Positions 55,795 to 64,000 of a DNA stretch of 64,000 nt are shown piece after piece; the first letter of the stretch is position 1, and each line of letters starts with the position of its first letter. The translations under genes were made by a program, and so were the position numbers. The notes under the pieces are model-generated. The model was given only the letters and a program-made list of their open reading frames with translations. It had not been told where the DNA came from and made no database searches. The stretch covers positions 248,001-312,000 of the forward strand of contig JBCBKL010000001.1 of NCBI GenBank assembly GCA_038521825.1, in the 5' to 3' direction. The stretch comes from JBCBKL01 sp038521825. GTDB taxonomy: Bacteria; Pseudomonadota; Alphaproteobacteria; Rhodobacterales; Rhodobacteraceae.

Positions 55795-56849
55795 GGTAGT
55801 CTCCCGATATGGGTGTCGAAGGTCGTCTTGGCCCGGCCCCAGACACCCGCTTCGAGATTGTCTAGGGTCAGCAGCGAAGGCAAGAGTTGTTCGGCATAGT
55901 CTTCCGAGCTTTCGACCGGTAACATCGAAGGCAGGTTGTCGATGGCCGTCACATCCAACGCAGGATTGTCATGCACCCGCAGGGCCGGTTCGTCCCATGT
56001 CGTGGTGCGGTCGTAGACCTTGATGGGTGAGAAGTCGCTTTCGGGATCGCATGCGATATCGCCGATGACCGTCAGACGCCGCGGCGATACGGGTGCGGTC
56101 TTGGGTACGAAGACGGGGGTGCCCGGCCGGGAGAGAATGCAATTGAGAAAGATGTCGTGGGCCAGGATTTCGGGGAACGGACCGCCATTGGCCGTTTCGG
56201 CCATGTCCCATTTGGTGACCGGTACGCCCATGACCGTACAGAGGTCAGATGCCCCCGATCCGACCCGTCCAAGGGCACCGATGACGATGGCCGTTGGCCG
56301 ATGGGTTCCACCGCCGATCAGTTCAGTTTGCAGATCGGCCAGCAAGTGGGTCGAACTGTCATAGGTGCCGACCGCCCCGCAAATACCGCCGCGCTGCTGG
56401 GCCGCCCAGCATTTCAAGGCGACTGCAGCCCCTGCATAGCCAGCCCAGTATCCGAACGCGGCTACGCGCCGCTTCGCTTCGTCAACGAGGTATTCGAGGT
56501 CGTAAAGCGTGCCGCCCCCGTTGCGGAACCGGCGCAGCAGGCGCAGACCTGTGGGCTGCCCCTTGTAGGCGTGCCCGAACATGATGTGGCGATGGATGAG
56601 CGGCGTGTCGTCCTCGGGAAGCTCCTTGAGCCCGAAGATGATTGCGTCGCTCGGCGCTTTGGGCCAGGTGTTTTCTGTGGTAATCTCCGCGCCAGCCTCT
56701 GCGTAGGGTCCGATTGGCAGGCACCTGACACTGCTTTCTTCCACCGTGACCGCGATACCCCGTTCAACCAGCGCCCGAACGCCCGCCGGGGTGATGCCGA
56801 CACGCTCCTCGTTCAGGCGTTGTTCAGCGCGGACCCAGAGATGTGTCAT
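55791..56849 (-). CDS. Saccharopine dehydrogenase, lysine-forming (LYS1/LKR-like)
   Basis: The 352-residue protein belongs to the alanine dehydrogenase/LYS1 fold: MTHLWVRAEQRLNEERVGIT, GLKELPEDDTPLIHRHIMFG, YDLEYLVDEAKRRVAAFGYW and IVIGALGRVGSGASDLCTVM (NAD(P)-binding). It should catalyse lysine plus 2-oxoglutarate to saccharopine in the catabolic direction, or the reverse. Length is normal for free-standing LYS1. It heads the bicistronic unit with the LYS9-like gene, overlapping by 4 bp. Direction of flux is not shown by the sequence. Confidence 0.88.
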   Translation of the reverse strand: MTHLWVRAEQRLNEERVGITPAGVRALVERGIAVTVEESSVRCLPIGPYAEAGAEITTENTWPKAPSDAIIFGLKELPEDDTPLIHRHIMFGHAYKGQPTGLRLLRRFRNGGGTLYDLEYLVDEAKRRVAAFGYWAGYAGAAVALKCWAAQQRGGICGAVGTYDSSTHLLADLQTELIGGGTHRPTAIVIGALGRVGSGASDLCTVMGVPVTKWDMAETANGGPFPEILAHDIFLNCILSRPGTPVFVPKTAPVSPRRLTVIGDIACDPESDFSPIKVYDRTTTWDEPALRVHDNPALDVTAIDNLPSMLPVESSEDYAEQLLPSLLTLDNLEAGVWGRAKTTFDTHIGRLP

Positions 56850-56897
56850 AGTTCTTTTCTTTCTTCAAAGTGCCGCGTCGTCTGAGCCGGATTCCGT

Positions 56898-57551
56898 TCA
56901 GACGTGGGTCTGCGCGTGATGCCGTTCGGGATGTTCCAGATGCGGGATCGCGTTGAACATCACCGGCGACCAGTTGCCGCCAACCGGAAATAGCCGGTGC
57001 ATCGACGTGTTCATGATGGCCAGCGCAAGCGATGCCATAGCCGGGATTTCGAGATTGAGATGCTGGCGCATGACCATCGAGATCAGGCCACCTGATGTTA
57101 CCACCAGCGCCGGACCGTCACCTTCGGCGATCTCGGTCAGCGCTGCCTGAACCCGCCCTTCGAACGACGCAAATGTCTCTGGCGCACCCTTGATCCGGTC
57201 CTCGGCCCAAGCTGTGAAGACCTGGGGCAAATGCTGCGCAAAGCTCTCGTGACCATTAGGCATGGGCAAGCCGTGCTGTTCCTGCATGGCGCTGGCGAGG
57301 CTGAAGTACTGAAGCTCGTTCAGCCGTTCATCTTGAACCGCCGTCATGCCCGTTTCCATCGATGTCGCAGTCTCGAGGTGTCGGCGCAGGGTCCCGGTAT
57401 AGAGGCGGACGTGATGCTGTCCGGTCGAACGCATATGCGCACCAAGCCAAGCGGCCTGTTGATGACCAAGCGGGCTGAGTCTGTCGTAGTCCTCTTCGGT
57501 TCGAGCGTCCGAATTGGCCTGACCGTGGCGAATGAGTGTAATGTGAGACAT
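56898..57551 (-). CDS. Histidine phosphatase family protein
   Basis: The 217-residue protein begins MSHITLIRHGQANSDARTEE, with the catalytic RHG triad of the phosphoglycerate mutase-like phosphatases, and has LYTGTLRRHLETATSMETGM and a later ALVVTSGGLISMVMRQHLN (where other members have GH, here SGG). The loss of the second-motif His could lower activity. Substrate unknown. It is divergent from fdhA across a 231-bp region without other genes. Confidence 0.9.
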   Translation of the reverse strand: MSHITLIRHGQANSDARTEEDYDRLSPLGHQQAAWLGAHMRSTGQHHVRLYTGTLRRHLETATSMETGMTAVQDERLNELQYFSLASAMQEQHGLPMPNGHESFAQHLPQVFTAWAEDRIKGAPETFASFEGRVQAALTEIAEGDGPALVVTSGGLISMVMRQHLNLEIPAMASLALAIMNTSMHRLFPVGGNWSPVMFNAIPHLEHPERHHAQTHV

Positions 57552-57782
57552 GTCCGACGCTTCCGTTTCAAGGGGGTTTAGACCGACCTCGCGCGTCTTG
57601 AAAGGGCGCGGCGATGCAACAGCATCATTTTTAGGGTGTGGCTGCGAGCCGTCTCTATCGTGATCTTATGGCGCGGATCGGAAAAGCGGGTGGCGTGAAA
57701 TCTGTCTGCTGTGTCGCGATTGGCTGTTCGACCAGATGGTGTGGGTTGCTAAAAGAACACGATAGGCTGGGAGGCATGGCAC

Positions 57783-60548
57783 ATGTCCGAAACGGTGAAA
57801 TTCACGCTCGACGGCGCAGAGGTTGAGGGCCATGCGGGCGAAAGCATCTGGGACGTTGCCAATGGCCGCGGCCTTGTTATTCCTCATCTGTGCCACAAGC
57901 CCGCGCCCGGTTACCGGCCCGATGGCAACTGCAGAGCGTGCATGGTCGAGATAGAGGGCGAGCGTACCCTCGCTGCGTCCTGCATCCGCCAGCCCACAGA
58001 GGGTATGGTCGTCACCACCAACTCGGCCCGGGCCGAAGGTGCCCGCCGCATGGTAGTCGAGATGCTGATGGCCGATCAGCCGGAACGTGAGGCGGCGCAC
58101 GACCGTTCGGCCCATCTTTGGGACATGGCCGAGGCCAACGGGGTTACCGAAAGCCGCCTTCCCCCGCTGGAAGACCGACGGATCCCGCTGCTTGATGACA
58201 GTCACGTCGCGATGCGCGTTAACCTGGATGCCTGCATTCAATGTGGTCTTTGCGTGCGCGCCTGCCGGGAGGTTCAGGTCAATGACGTGATCGGTATGGC
58301 CGGGCGTGGCCATGACACTTACCCCGTCTTTGATATCGCTGATCCGATGGGCGACAGCACCTGCGTTGCGTGTGGTGAATGCGTGCAGGCCTGCCCGACC
58401 GGTGCATTGATGCCCGCGACCGTGCTTGACGAACAGCAGGTGGGTGACAGCAAGGATATCGACGGCGAAACCACAAGCGTTTGTCCGTTCTGCGGTGTCG
58501 GCTGCCAGATCAAGCTCAAGGTCAAGGATGGCCGGGTCAAATATGTCGAGGGTGTCAACGGCCCTGCGAATGAGGGGCGTCTGTGCGTCAAGGGGCGGTT
58601 CGGCTTTGACTATATTCACCATCCTCATCGACTGACCAAGCCGCTGGTTCGGCGGGAGGACGCGCCGGCCAAGGGGTTGAACGTCGATCCAAATGATTGG
58701 AGCACCCATTTCCGCGAAGCGTCATGGGGCGAGGCGCTCGATCTGGCTGCGGCGGGTCTCAAGGGGCGCGGGCGCGAGGTTGCGGGCTTCGGATCGGCCA
58801 AGTGCACCAATGAAGAAGCCTATCTGTTCCAGAAGTTCATCCGGCAAGGCTTTGGTCACAACAACGTCGATCACTGCACGCGCCTGTGTCACGCCTCATC
58901 GGTCGCGGCGCTGATCGAGAATGTTGGATCCGGGGCCGTAACCGCGACATTCAACGAGATCGAGAATGCGGACGTCGCCATCGTGATCGGCGCCAACCCC
59001 ATCGAAAACCACCCCGTCGCGGCAACATACTTTAAACAATTCGCCAAACGGGGCGGCAAGCTGATCGTGATGGACCCGCGCGGGCAGGCGCTCAAACGGC
59101 ACGCGTCGCACATGCTTCAATTCAAACCGGGCGCCGACGTGGCGATGCTGAACGCGATCATGCATGTGATCGTCGATGAAAGGCTCTATGACCAGCAGTA
59201 CATCGCCGCATGGACCGAGAACTGGGAAGCTGAGAAGGAACATCTTGCCGCCTTCGCGCCCGAGCAGATGGTCGACATCTGCGGGATCGAACCCGACGTC
59301 CTCCGCGACGTGGCCCGCACTTTTGCCGGCGGCAAGGCCGGGATGATCTTTTGGGGCATGGGCGTATCGCAGCACATCCACGGCACAGACAATGCCCGCT
59401 GCCTTATCTCGCTTGCTCTAATGTGTGGTCAGGTTGGGCGTCCGGGCACAGGTTTGCATCCTTTGCGAGGCCAAAACAACGTTCAGGGCGCGTCGGATGC
59501 GGGGCTGATCCCAATGTTCCTGCCCGATTATCAGACCGTCACGGATGACGGGGTCCGTAACGCCTTTACCGAGGTCTGGCAATCCAGTGACTTCAGTGCC
59601 GAAAAGGGTCTGACGGTGACCGAGATCATGGATGCTGTCCATGATGGACAGATCAACGCCATGTATATTCTGGGCGAGAACCCGGCCATGTCTGATCCGG
59701 ATTTGGAACATGCCCGCGACGCGTTGGGCAAGCTCGACCATCTCGTCGTTCAGGATATCTTTCTGACCGAAACTGCCAACTACGCCGATGTGATCCTTCC
59801 CGCTTCAGCCTTTGCGGAAAAGTCGGGAACGGTCACCAATACGAACCGGCAGGTCCAGATGGGGCGGCCCGCGCTGCCACCACCCGGAGACGCGCGTGAG
59901 GATTGGTGGATTACCGTTGAGCTTGCTAAGCGCTGCGGTTTGCCCTGGGTCTATGATGGGCCGCACGATGTCTTTGCCGAGATGAAGCATAACATGCGGA
60001 GCCTCGACAACATTTCATGGGGTCGGCTGGAAGTTGAGAACGCGGTGACGTATCCGTCACTCAGCCCTGATGATCCCGGCCAGTCCATCGTCTTTGGTGA
60101 CGGGTTCCCGCGGCCCGATGGTCGTGCCCGCTTTACCCCAGCCTCGGTCATCCCACCTGATGATCTGCCGGACGCAGAATACCCGATGGTGCTGACTACA
60201 GGGCGGCAACTGGAACACTGGCACACTGGGTCGATGACAAGGCGCGCATCCGTTCTGGATGCGGTCGAGCCCGAGGCCAACTGTTCGCTCCACCCGTCCA
60301 CGCTGCGTGACCTCGGGGTTGTGGCGGGCGGAATGGTGCGGCTGACCACCAAGCGGGGGAGCATCGAGATTATGGCACGGGAAGATCGAGCTGTTGCCCC
60401 AAACATGGTCTTTTTGCCTTTCGCATTTGTCGAAGCGGCCGCGAATATTTTGACGAACCCGGCTGTCGATCCCTATGGTAAAATCCCCGAGTTCAAGTTT
60501 TCGGCGGTGCGTGTCGAAAAGGCAGATGATGCTTTGGCAGCCGAATAG
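57783..60548 (+). CDS. fdhA: NAD-linked formate dehydrogenase alpha subunit (FdsA-like), standing alone
   Basis: The 921-residue protein has an N-terminal [2Fe-2S] ferredoxin domain (VIPHLCHKPAPGYRPDGNCR then ACMVEIEGER), ferredoxin-type clusters (CIQCGLCVRACREVQ, CVACGECVQACPTGAL), and a molybdopterin [4Fe-4S] site (CPFCGVGCQIKLK). The catalytic motif is VDHCTRLCHASSVAAL, with a Cys coordinating molybdenum, not selenocysteine. It oxidises formate to CO2. The N-terminal extension is the FdsA type that works with FdsB and FdsG, but those genes are not in this window. GGAGG lies 9 bp before the ATG. Confidence 0.9.
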   Translation: MSETVKFTLDGAEVEGHAGESIWDVANGRGLVIPHLCHKPAPGYRPDGNCRACMVEIEGERTLAASCIRQPTEGMVVTTNSARAEGARRMVVEMLMADQPEREAAHDRSAHLWDMAEANGVTESRLPPLEDRRIPLLDDSHVAMRVNLDACIQCGLCVRACREVQVNDVIGMAGRGHDTYPVFDIADPMGDSTCVACGECVQACPTGALMPATVLDEQQVGDSKDIDGETTSVCPFCGVGCQIKLKVKDGRVKYVEGVNGPANEGRLCVKGRFGFDYIHHPHRLTKPLVRREDAPAKGLNVDPNDWSTHFREASWGEALDLAAAGLKGRGREVAGFGSAKCTNEEAYLFQKFIRQGFGHNNVDHCTRLCHASSVAALIENVGSGAVTATFNEIENADVAIVIGANPIENHPVAATYFKQFAKRGGKLIVMDPRGQALKRHASHMLQFKPGADVAMLNAIMHVIVDERLYDQQYIAAWTENWEAEKEHLAAFAPEQMVDICGIEPDVLRDVARTFAGGKAGMIFWGMGVSQHIHGTDNARCLISLALMCGQVGRPGTGLHPLRGQNNVQGASDAGLIPMFLPDYQTVTDDGVRNAFTEVWQSSDFSAEKGLTVTEIMDAVHDGQINAMYILGENPAMSDPDLEHARDALGKLDHLVVQDIFLTETANYADVILPASAFAEKSGTVTNTNRQVQMGRPALPPPGDAREDWWITVELAKRCGLPWVYDGPHDVFAEMKHNMRSLDNISWGRLEVENAVTYPSLSPDDPGQSIVFGDGFPRPDGRARFTPASVIPPDDLPDAEYPMVLTTGRQLEHWHTGSMTRRASVLDAVEPEANCSLHPSTLRDLGVVAGGMVRLTTKRGSIEIMAREDRAVAPNMVFLPFAFVEAAANILTNPAVDPYGKIPEFKFSAVRVEKADDALAAE

Positions 60549-60634
60549 GGCGGGTTCGTCCGCGCAGTAATACCACCTATGGTCGATGTTAGCGCTGGCA
60601 TGGCAGGCTCGCGACGTGCGCACCAAAAAATTAA

Positions 60635-60663
60635 TTGAACAATGTGTAAATTCCGGTTCTGAT
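60635..60663 (+). promoter_or_regulatory. Possible sigma-70 promoter of the acyl-CoA ligase/transporter operon
   Basis: TTGAAC (60635-60640), 17 bp, TCTGAT (60658-60663), in the only AT-rich part of the 260-bp region between fdhA and the ligase gene. A start near 60670 would leave a leader of about 138 bases. The rest of this region shows only GGTCA...TGACC arms near 60700. Confidence 0.3.
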
Positions 60664-60808
60664 AGCTGGACATGACTTCGCGGAAGCGTCAGTCTCGGTC
60701 ATGAGGAGAATTTGACCCGGGCAGATAGCGGATCAGCTTAACGTCTATGTCAATGTGGGTACGGCCACACAGCGAGATCCGAAAACGGACCGCATGGGAG
60801 GATGAGAA

Positions 60809-62779
60809 TTGTCAGAAACGCGTAGCAACGCGACCGGTTTGACATCCGTTCCGGCACTTTTGTACCGGAACTCGGAGGAGTTCGGCAGCGCGCCTGCCTA
60901 TCGCGAGAAAGAGTTTGGCATCTGGCAAAGCTGGACGTGGTCCGAGGCTTTGGAAGAGGTCGAGTCCCTCGCTATGGGCATGATTGACCTCGGCGTGGGT
61001 CAGGGCGACTTCGTCGCGATCATCGGCCGCAATCGGCCGTATCTCTACTGGTCGATGATTGCTGCGGAAATGTGCGGCGCGGTACCGGTGCCTTTGTACC
61101 AGGATGCCGTTGCCGAAGAGATGGCCTATGTTCTGAACCATTGCGGCGCGCGCTTTGTGATTGTTGGCGATCAGGAGCAGGTCGACAAGGTCATCGAAGT
61201 GCAGGACCAGCTGCCCGATTTCGAGCAGATGATATATCTCGATCCGCGGGGTCTGCGGAAATACGACCACTCGAAGCTGCACCAATACAGCCATGTCCAA
61301 GATGTCGGCAGAGCCAAGCGCGACGAACTTGAAGGCGAGTTGAAGGCGCGTGTGAATTCGCTGAACTACGACAGTACCTGCGTGATGCTTTACACCTCTG
61401 GAACGACCGGCAAGCCGAAGGGCGTCGTTCTTTCGAACCAGAATGTGATCGAAACCTCCAAGTCCTCAAGTGAATTTGATGGGCTGCGGCAGACTGACGA
61501 TATTCTTGCTTATCTGCCGATGGCGTGGGTAGGCGACTTCATCTTTTCGATCGGTCAGGCGCTGTGGACCGGCTTTTGCACCAACTGCCCGGAAAGCGCG
61601 GATACGATGCATGTGGACCTGCGCGAGATCGGGCCGACCTATTATTTCGCGCCGCCAAGGGTGTTTGAAACCCAGCTCACGCAGGTCATGATCCGGATGG
61701 AGGATGCGGGCCGCTTCAAGCAACGTCTCTTTCGCTACTTCATGGATCATGCGCGCAGGGTTGGTCCGGCCATCCTAGATGGCAAGTCCGTCAGCGCGTT
61801 CGATCGGTTCAAGTATTCGCTTGGCGAATTGATGGTCTACGGACCCCTTAAAAACACGCTCGGCTTCAGCCGCGTTCGTGTTGGTTACACCGCAGGCGAA
61901 GCGATCGGGCCCGAGATCTTCGATTTTTATCGTTCGCTTGGGATCAATCTGAAACAACTCTACGGCCAGACCGAGGCAACCGTATTCATCACGGCGCAAC
62001 CCGATGGCGAGGTCCGCTCGGACACAGTGGGTGTCAAATGTCCCGGCGTCGAGCTGAAGATCGCGGACAGTGGTGAAGTGTTCTACCGCTCGCCGGGCGT
62101 GTTCGTCGAGTACTACAAGAACCCTGACAGCACGGCCGGTACAAAGGACCCAGAAGGCTGGGTCGCAACTGGTGACGCCGGGTTCATTGAGCCCGATACC
62201 GGCCATTTGCGCATCATCGACCGGGCCAAGGATGTCGGCAAGATGGCGGATGGTGCGCTGTTCGCGCCCAAATACGTTGAGAACAAGCTGAAGTTCTTCC
62301 CGAACATCCTCGAAGCGGTGGTTTTCGGGAATCGCCGCGACGAATGCACCGCCATCATCAACATCGACCTTACTGCGGTTGGAAACTGGGCGGAGCGGAA
62401 CAACATCGCGTATGCGTCATATCAGGAGCTTGCCGGGCATCCCCAGGTGCTGGCTGCGATCCAGGGTCATGTCGAAGAGGTCAACCGCAATGTGGCCGCC
62501 GACGAGATGTTGTCGGGGTGCCAGATCCACCGGTTTGTCGTGCTGCACAAGGAACTGGATGCCGACGACGGTGAGCTGACCCGCACCCGAAAGGTGCGCC
62601 GTCGGATCATCGAAGAAAAGTACGGCGATATCATCGCGGCCCTTTACGATGGATCAGAGAATATCAGTACAACGACCGAGGTCACGTATGAGGATGGGCG
62701 CAAGGGCTCCATCTCGGCCACGTTGGAAATCCGCGATGCCGCGACCAGCGCGGTACCGCAGAAGATGGCGGCCGAATGA
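60809..62779 (+). CDS. AMP-dependent acyl-CoA ligase (long-chain fatty-acid-CoA ligase type)
   Basis: The 656-residue ligase has the AMP-binding motif CVMLYTSGTTGKPKGVVLSN, LKQLYGQTEATVFITAQPDG, WVATGDAGFIEPDTGHLRII and LTRTRKVRRRIIEEKYGDII. These match large FACL-type enzymes that make acyl-CoA through acyl-AMP. A TTG start at 60809 is supported by GGGAGG 7 bp ahead. It precedes a branched-chain-type ABC transporter gene, an arrangement I recall from roseobacter gene clusters that take up and activate aromatic or fatty acids. Confidence 0.9.
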   Translation: MSETRSNATGLTSVPALLYRNSEEFGSAPAYREKEFGIWQSWTWSEALEEVESLAMGMIDLGVGQGDFVAIIGRNRPYLYWSMIAAEMCGAVPVPLYQDAVAEEMAYVLNHCGARFVIVGDQEQVDKVIEVQDQLPDFEQMIYLDPRGLRKYDHSKLHQYSHVQDVGRAKRDELEGELKARVNSLNYDSTCVMLYTSGTTGKPKGVVLSNQNVIETSKSSSEFDGLRQTDDILAYLPMAWVGDFIFSIGQALWTGFCTNCPESADTMHVDLREIGPTYYFAPPRVFETQLTQVMIRMEDAGRFKQRLFRYFMDHARRVGPAILDGKSVSAFDRFKYSLGELMVYGPLKNTLGFSRVRVGYTAGEAIGPEIFDFYRSLGINLKQLYGQTEATVFITAQPDGEVRSDTVGVKCPGVELKIADSGEVFYRSPGVFVEYYKNPDSTAGTKDPEGWVATGDAGFIEPDTGHLRIIDRAKDVGKMADGALFAPKYVENKLKFFPNILEAVVFGNRRDECTAIINIDLTAVGNWAERNNIAYASYQELAGHPQVLAAIQGHVEEVNRNVAADEMLSGCQIHRFVVLHKELDADDGELTRTRKVRRRIIEEKYGDIIAALYDGSENISTTTEVTYEDGRKGSISATLEIRDAATSAVPQKMAAE

Positions 62780-63017
62780 GCGGCTCAGTTTCTGAATTCG
62801 TGCCGTACGGCGCAGCGGATCGCGTTGTGGCAACACATGTTCCCGGTTTCCTCGCGAATGGCGCAGACGGTTTCGTCACGGCTGAAACCACATTGCCTGA
62901 AGCATCGGGCGAGGCGGAGCAGGAAGGCACGTTCGACTTCTTGAAGCATCGGTATCATCCCGTTCTAAGACGGCGTTATTTTGGGCACAGAAAGGTTAAT
63001 TTTCTGCGAGCGCAAAG

Positions 63018-63071
63018 GGCGCAAGACCGCCAAGGCACTGATAGGACTGGATACTTTTCCTATTTTGCGCC
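63018..63071 (+). repeat. Nested inverted repeat upstream of the ABC ATPase gene
   Basis: GGCGCAA (63018-63024) pairs with TTGCGCC (63065-63071). Inside, ATAGGA (63041-63046) pairs with TCCTAT (63058-63063) around an 11-nt loop. Together they could form a two-part RNA stem with an asymmetric 16-nt bulge in the transcript leading to the ATPase gene. Confidence 0.4.
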
Positions 63072-63112
63072 TGCGAAACCAAACGCCTTGACACCAACTA
63101 TCAATAAATTCA

Positions 63113-63126
63113 GCCCAAAGTTGGGC
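63113..63126. repeat. Perfect inverted repeat GCCCAA-AG-TTGGGC
   Basis: Two 6-bp arms (63113-63118 and 63121-63126) around 2 bp, 65 bp before the ABC ATPase start. It could be an operator for control of the transporter genes. No family-specific consensus is recognised. Confidence 0.4.
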
Positions 63127-63190
63127 CGAAAGCTGACTTCGATGCCACATCACAGTTGGCACGGTGACACGTCTGCGGAGGGTGTAGTTC

Positions 63191-64000
63191 ATGCTTGATC
63201 AGTCAGAAGGTTACGTTACCGCAGACGGCCGCAAGATCGGCGGCGTCGTGATGGAAATGCGAAACATCACGCTGCGCTTTGGCGGTGTCGAAGCCATCAA
63301 GAACATCAGTTTTGATATCCGAGAGGGCGAAGTCCGCGCGATCATTGGCCCCAACGGTGCTGGCAAGTCTTCGATGTTGAACGTCATCTCGGGCTTTTAT
63401 GTCCCGCAAGAGGGCGAAGTCTGGTTCAGGGGGTCCAAGCGGCCGCTGATGAAGCCGTATCAGGTGGCGCGGCAGGGCATTGCGCGCACGTTCCAGAATA
63501 TCGCGTTGTTTGAAGGTATGACTGTGCTCGACAACGTCATGACCGGGCGTTTGACCCACATGAAAAAGGGGCTTTGGAGCCAGGCCATCTGGAAGTGGAC
63601 AGGCGCCGAAGACGAAGAGGTCGAGAACCGGATCGTGGCTGAACGGATCATCGATTTTCTGGAAATTCAACACATCCGCAAGACGCCCGTCGCGCGGTTG
63701 CCCTACGGTCTGAAAAAACGTGTGGAACTGGCGCGTGCCCTTGCGGCTGAACCCAAACTGCTGCTGCTGGACGAACCGATGGCCGGCATGAATGTCGAAG
63801 AAAAAGAGGACATGAGCCGCTTTATCCTAGACGTGAACGACGAATTCGGCACCACGATCGCGTTGATCGAACACGACATGGGCGTTGTGATGGATCTGTC
63901 GGACCGCGTTGTCGTGATGGATTACGGCAAGAAGATTGGTGACGGCACCCCGGACGATGTTCGCAACAATCAGGACGTTATCGATGCCTATCTGGGGGTT
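63191..64000 (+). CDS. Branched-chain amino acid-type ABC transporter ATP-binding protein, LivG-like (3' truncated)
   Basis: The 270 codons present encode a nucleotide-binding subunit: MRNITLRFGGVEAIKNISFD, Walker A in AIIGPNGAGKSSMLNVISGF, signature LPYGLKKRVELARALA, Walker B LLLLDEPMAGM, and IALIEHDMGVVMDLSDRVVV with the switch His. ENRIVAERIIDFLEI and LLDEPMAGMNVEEKED fit LivG. The gene is open at the window's last base, close to the usual end (DAYLGV). Permease and binding-protein genes are expected just beyond. GGAGG lies 9 bp before ATG 63191. Confidence 0.93.
   Translation, partial: MLDQSEGYVTADGRKIGGVVMEMRNITLRFGGVEAIKNISFDIREGEVRAIIGPNGAGKSSMLNVISGFYVPQEGEVWFRGSKRPLMKPYQVARQGIARTFQNIALFEGMTVLDNVMTGRLTHMKKGLWSQAIWKWTGAEDEEVENRIVAERIIDFLEIQHIRKTPVARLPYGLKKRVELARALAAEPKLLLLDEPMAGMNVEEKEDMSRFILDVNDEFGTTIALIEHDMGVVMDLSDRVVVMDYGKKIGDGTPDDVRNNQDVIDAYLGV

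Larger units (their letters stand above)
62780..63190. other. 411-bp region without a convincing gene between ligase and ABC ATPase
   Basis: It holds an in-frame reading (62776-63198) that I do not accept as a gene. It does contain a nested inverted repeat (63018-63071), a perfect GCCCAA-AG-TTGGGC repeat (63113-63126) and a GGAGG ribosome-binding site (63178-63182) for the ATPase gene. GC content drops visibly toward 63100. Confidence 0.5.

Noticed and set aside
57613..57632. GATGC-AACA-GCATC hairpin followed by ATTTTT, like an intrinsic terminator
   Set aside because: The stem is only 5 bp and no plus-strand gene precedes it. It lies in the leader region between divergent genes and may be chance.
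63088..63110. TTGACA before the ABC ATPase gene as a -35 box
   Set aside because: No acceptable -10 occurs at 16-18 bp; TATCAA and TAAATT are too close at 5 and 11 bp.
62776..63198. Open frame of 140 codons between the acyl-CoA ligase and ABC ATPase genes
   Set aside because: It matches no family I recognise, its codon use loses the GC-rich third positions of neighbours after about 62950, it runs through inverted repeats and over the ATPase ribosome-binding site, and it has no ribosome-binding site of its own beyond the ATGA overlap.
1..64000. tRNA, rRNA, CRISPR, transposase, integrase, attachment-site or replication-origin signals
   Set aside because: None was recognised on either strand. 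Coding content, operon spacing and composition look uniformly chromosomal, with no clear sign of a recently acquired island.

Overview
The window looks like a chromosomal segment of a marine Roseobacter-group alphaproteobacterium (Rhodobacteraceae). Evidence: high GC content by eye, dense operons joined by 4-bp ATGA/GTGA overlaps, an RpoE-ChrR sigma/anti-sigma pair, a MocR-type TauR regulator beside xsc (sulfoacetaldehyde acetyltransferase), a SoeABC-type sulfite dehydrogenase, a saccharopine-pathway gene pair, and RTX and Hint proteins. No rRNA, tRNA, CRISPR array, insertion sequence or prophage was recognised. The content is mostly housekeeping and metabolic.

Layout. 1-1448: end of a type I secretion ATPase and its HlyD adaptor. 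1518-4269: RidA, glycerophosphodiesterase, FemAB-like acetyltransferase and pterin dehydratase operon. 4274-10576: Prx5 peroxiredoxin, ferredoxin reductase-rsmD, and the gpmI-envC-ctpA operon. 10722-20590: a stress-regulation region. It holds an ECF sigma with an RskA-type anti-sigma, a fasciclin protein, a divergent cytochrome b/molybdoprotein pair, a five-gene operon (FAD oxidoreductase, DUF1365, MFS, DUF3833, SDR), and RpoE-ChrR divergent from that operon. 20641-29178: sulfonate/sulfite metabolism (tauR, xsc, soeA, a LysE-type exporter, soeB, soeC). 29192-33233: RTX protein, dapA, lytic transglycosylase. 33198-43851: mixed housekeeping genes, including a split mnmD/FAD-oxidase pair, an Ada-type repair protein, a degenerate Hint protein, nth, adenosine kinase and rppH. 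43948-52693: FadH-like reductase, LysR, an OmpA/AhpD-like/GNAT/CinA-like operon, sfsA, map and yceI. 52759-64000: prpE, saccharopine-pathway pair, an unaccompanied formate dehydrogenase alpha subunit, an acyl-CoA ligase and the start of a branched-chain-type ABC transporter.

How genes work together. The fasciclin gene and the cytochrome b/molybdoprotein pair share an unusually similar promoter (TGAAAC, 16 bp, CCGTC), so they are probably one regulon of the ECF sigma factor encoded between them. Seven kb away, RpoE-ChrR faces a lipid/redox operon whose families (FAD oxidoreductase, DUF1365) also accompany the mycobacterial SigK-RskA-fasciclin locus. In the sulfonate block, Xsc releases sulfite in the cytoplasm and SoeABC, whose catalytic subunit has no export signal, can oxidise it there. 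A LysE-family exporter is translationally coupled between soeA and soeB. Nearly all convergent gene pairs abut within a few bases or overlap, leaving almost no room for dedicated terminators.

Limits: everything is read by eye, without database searches. Family names rest on motif recognition, regulatory sites are predictions, and coordinates of starts reflect a judgement on ribosome-binding sites.
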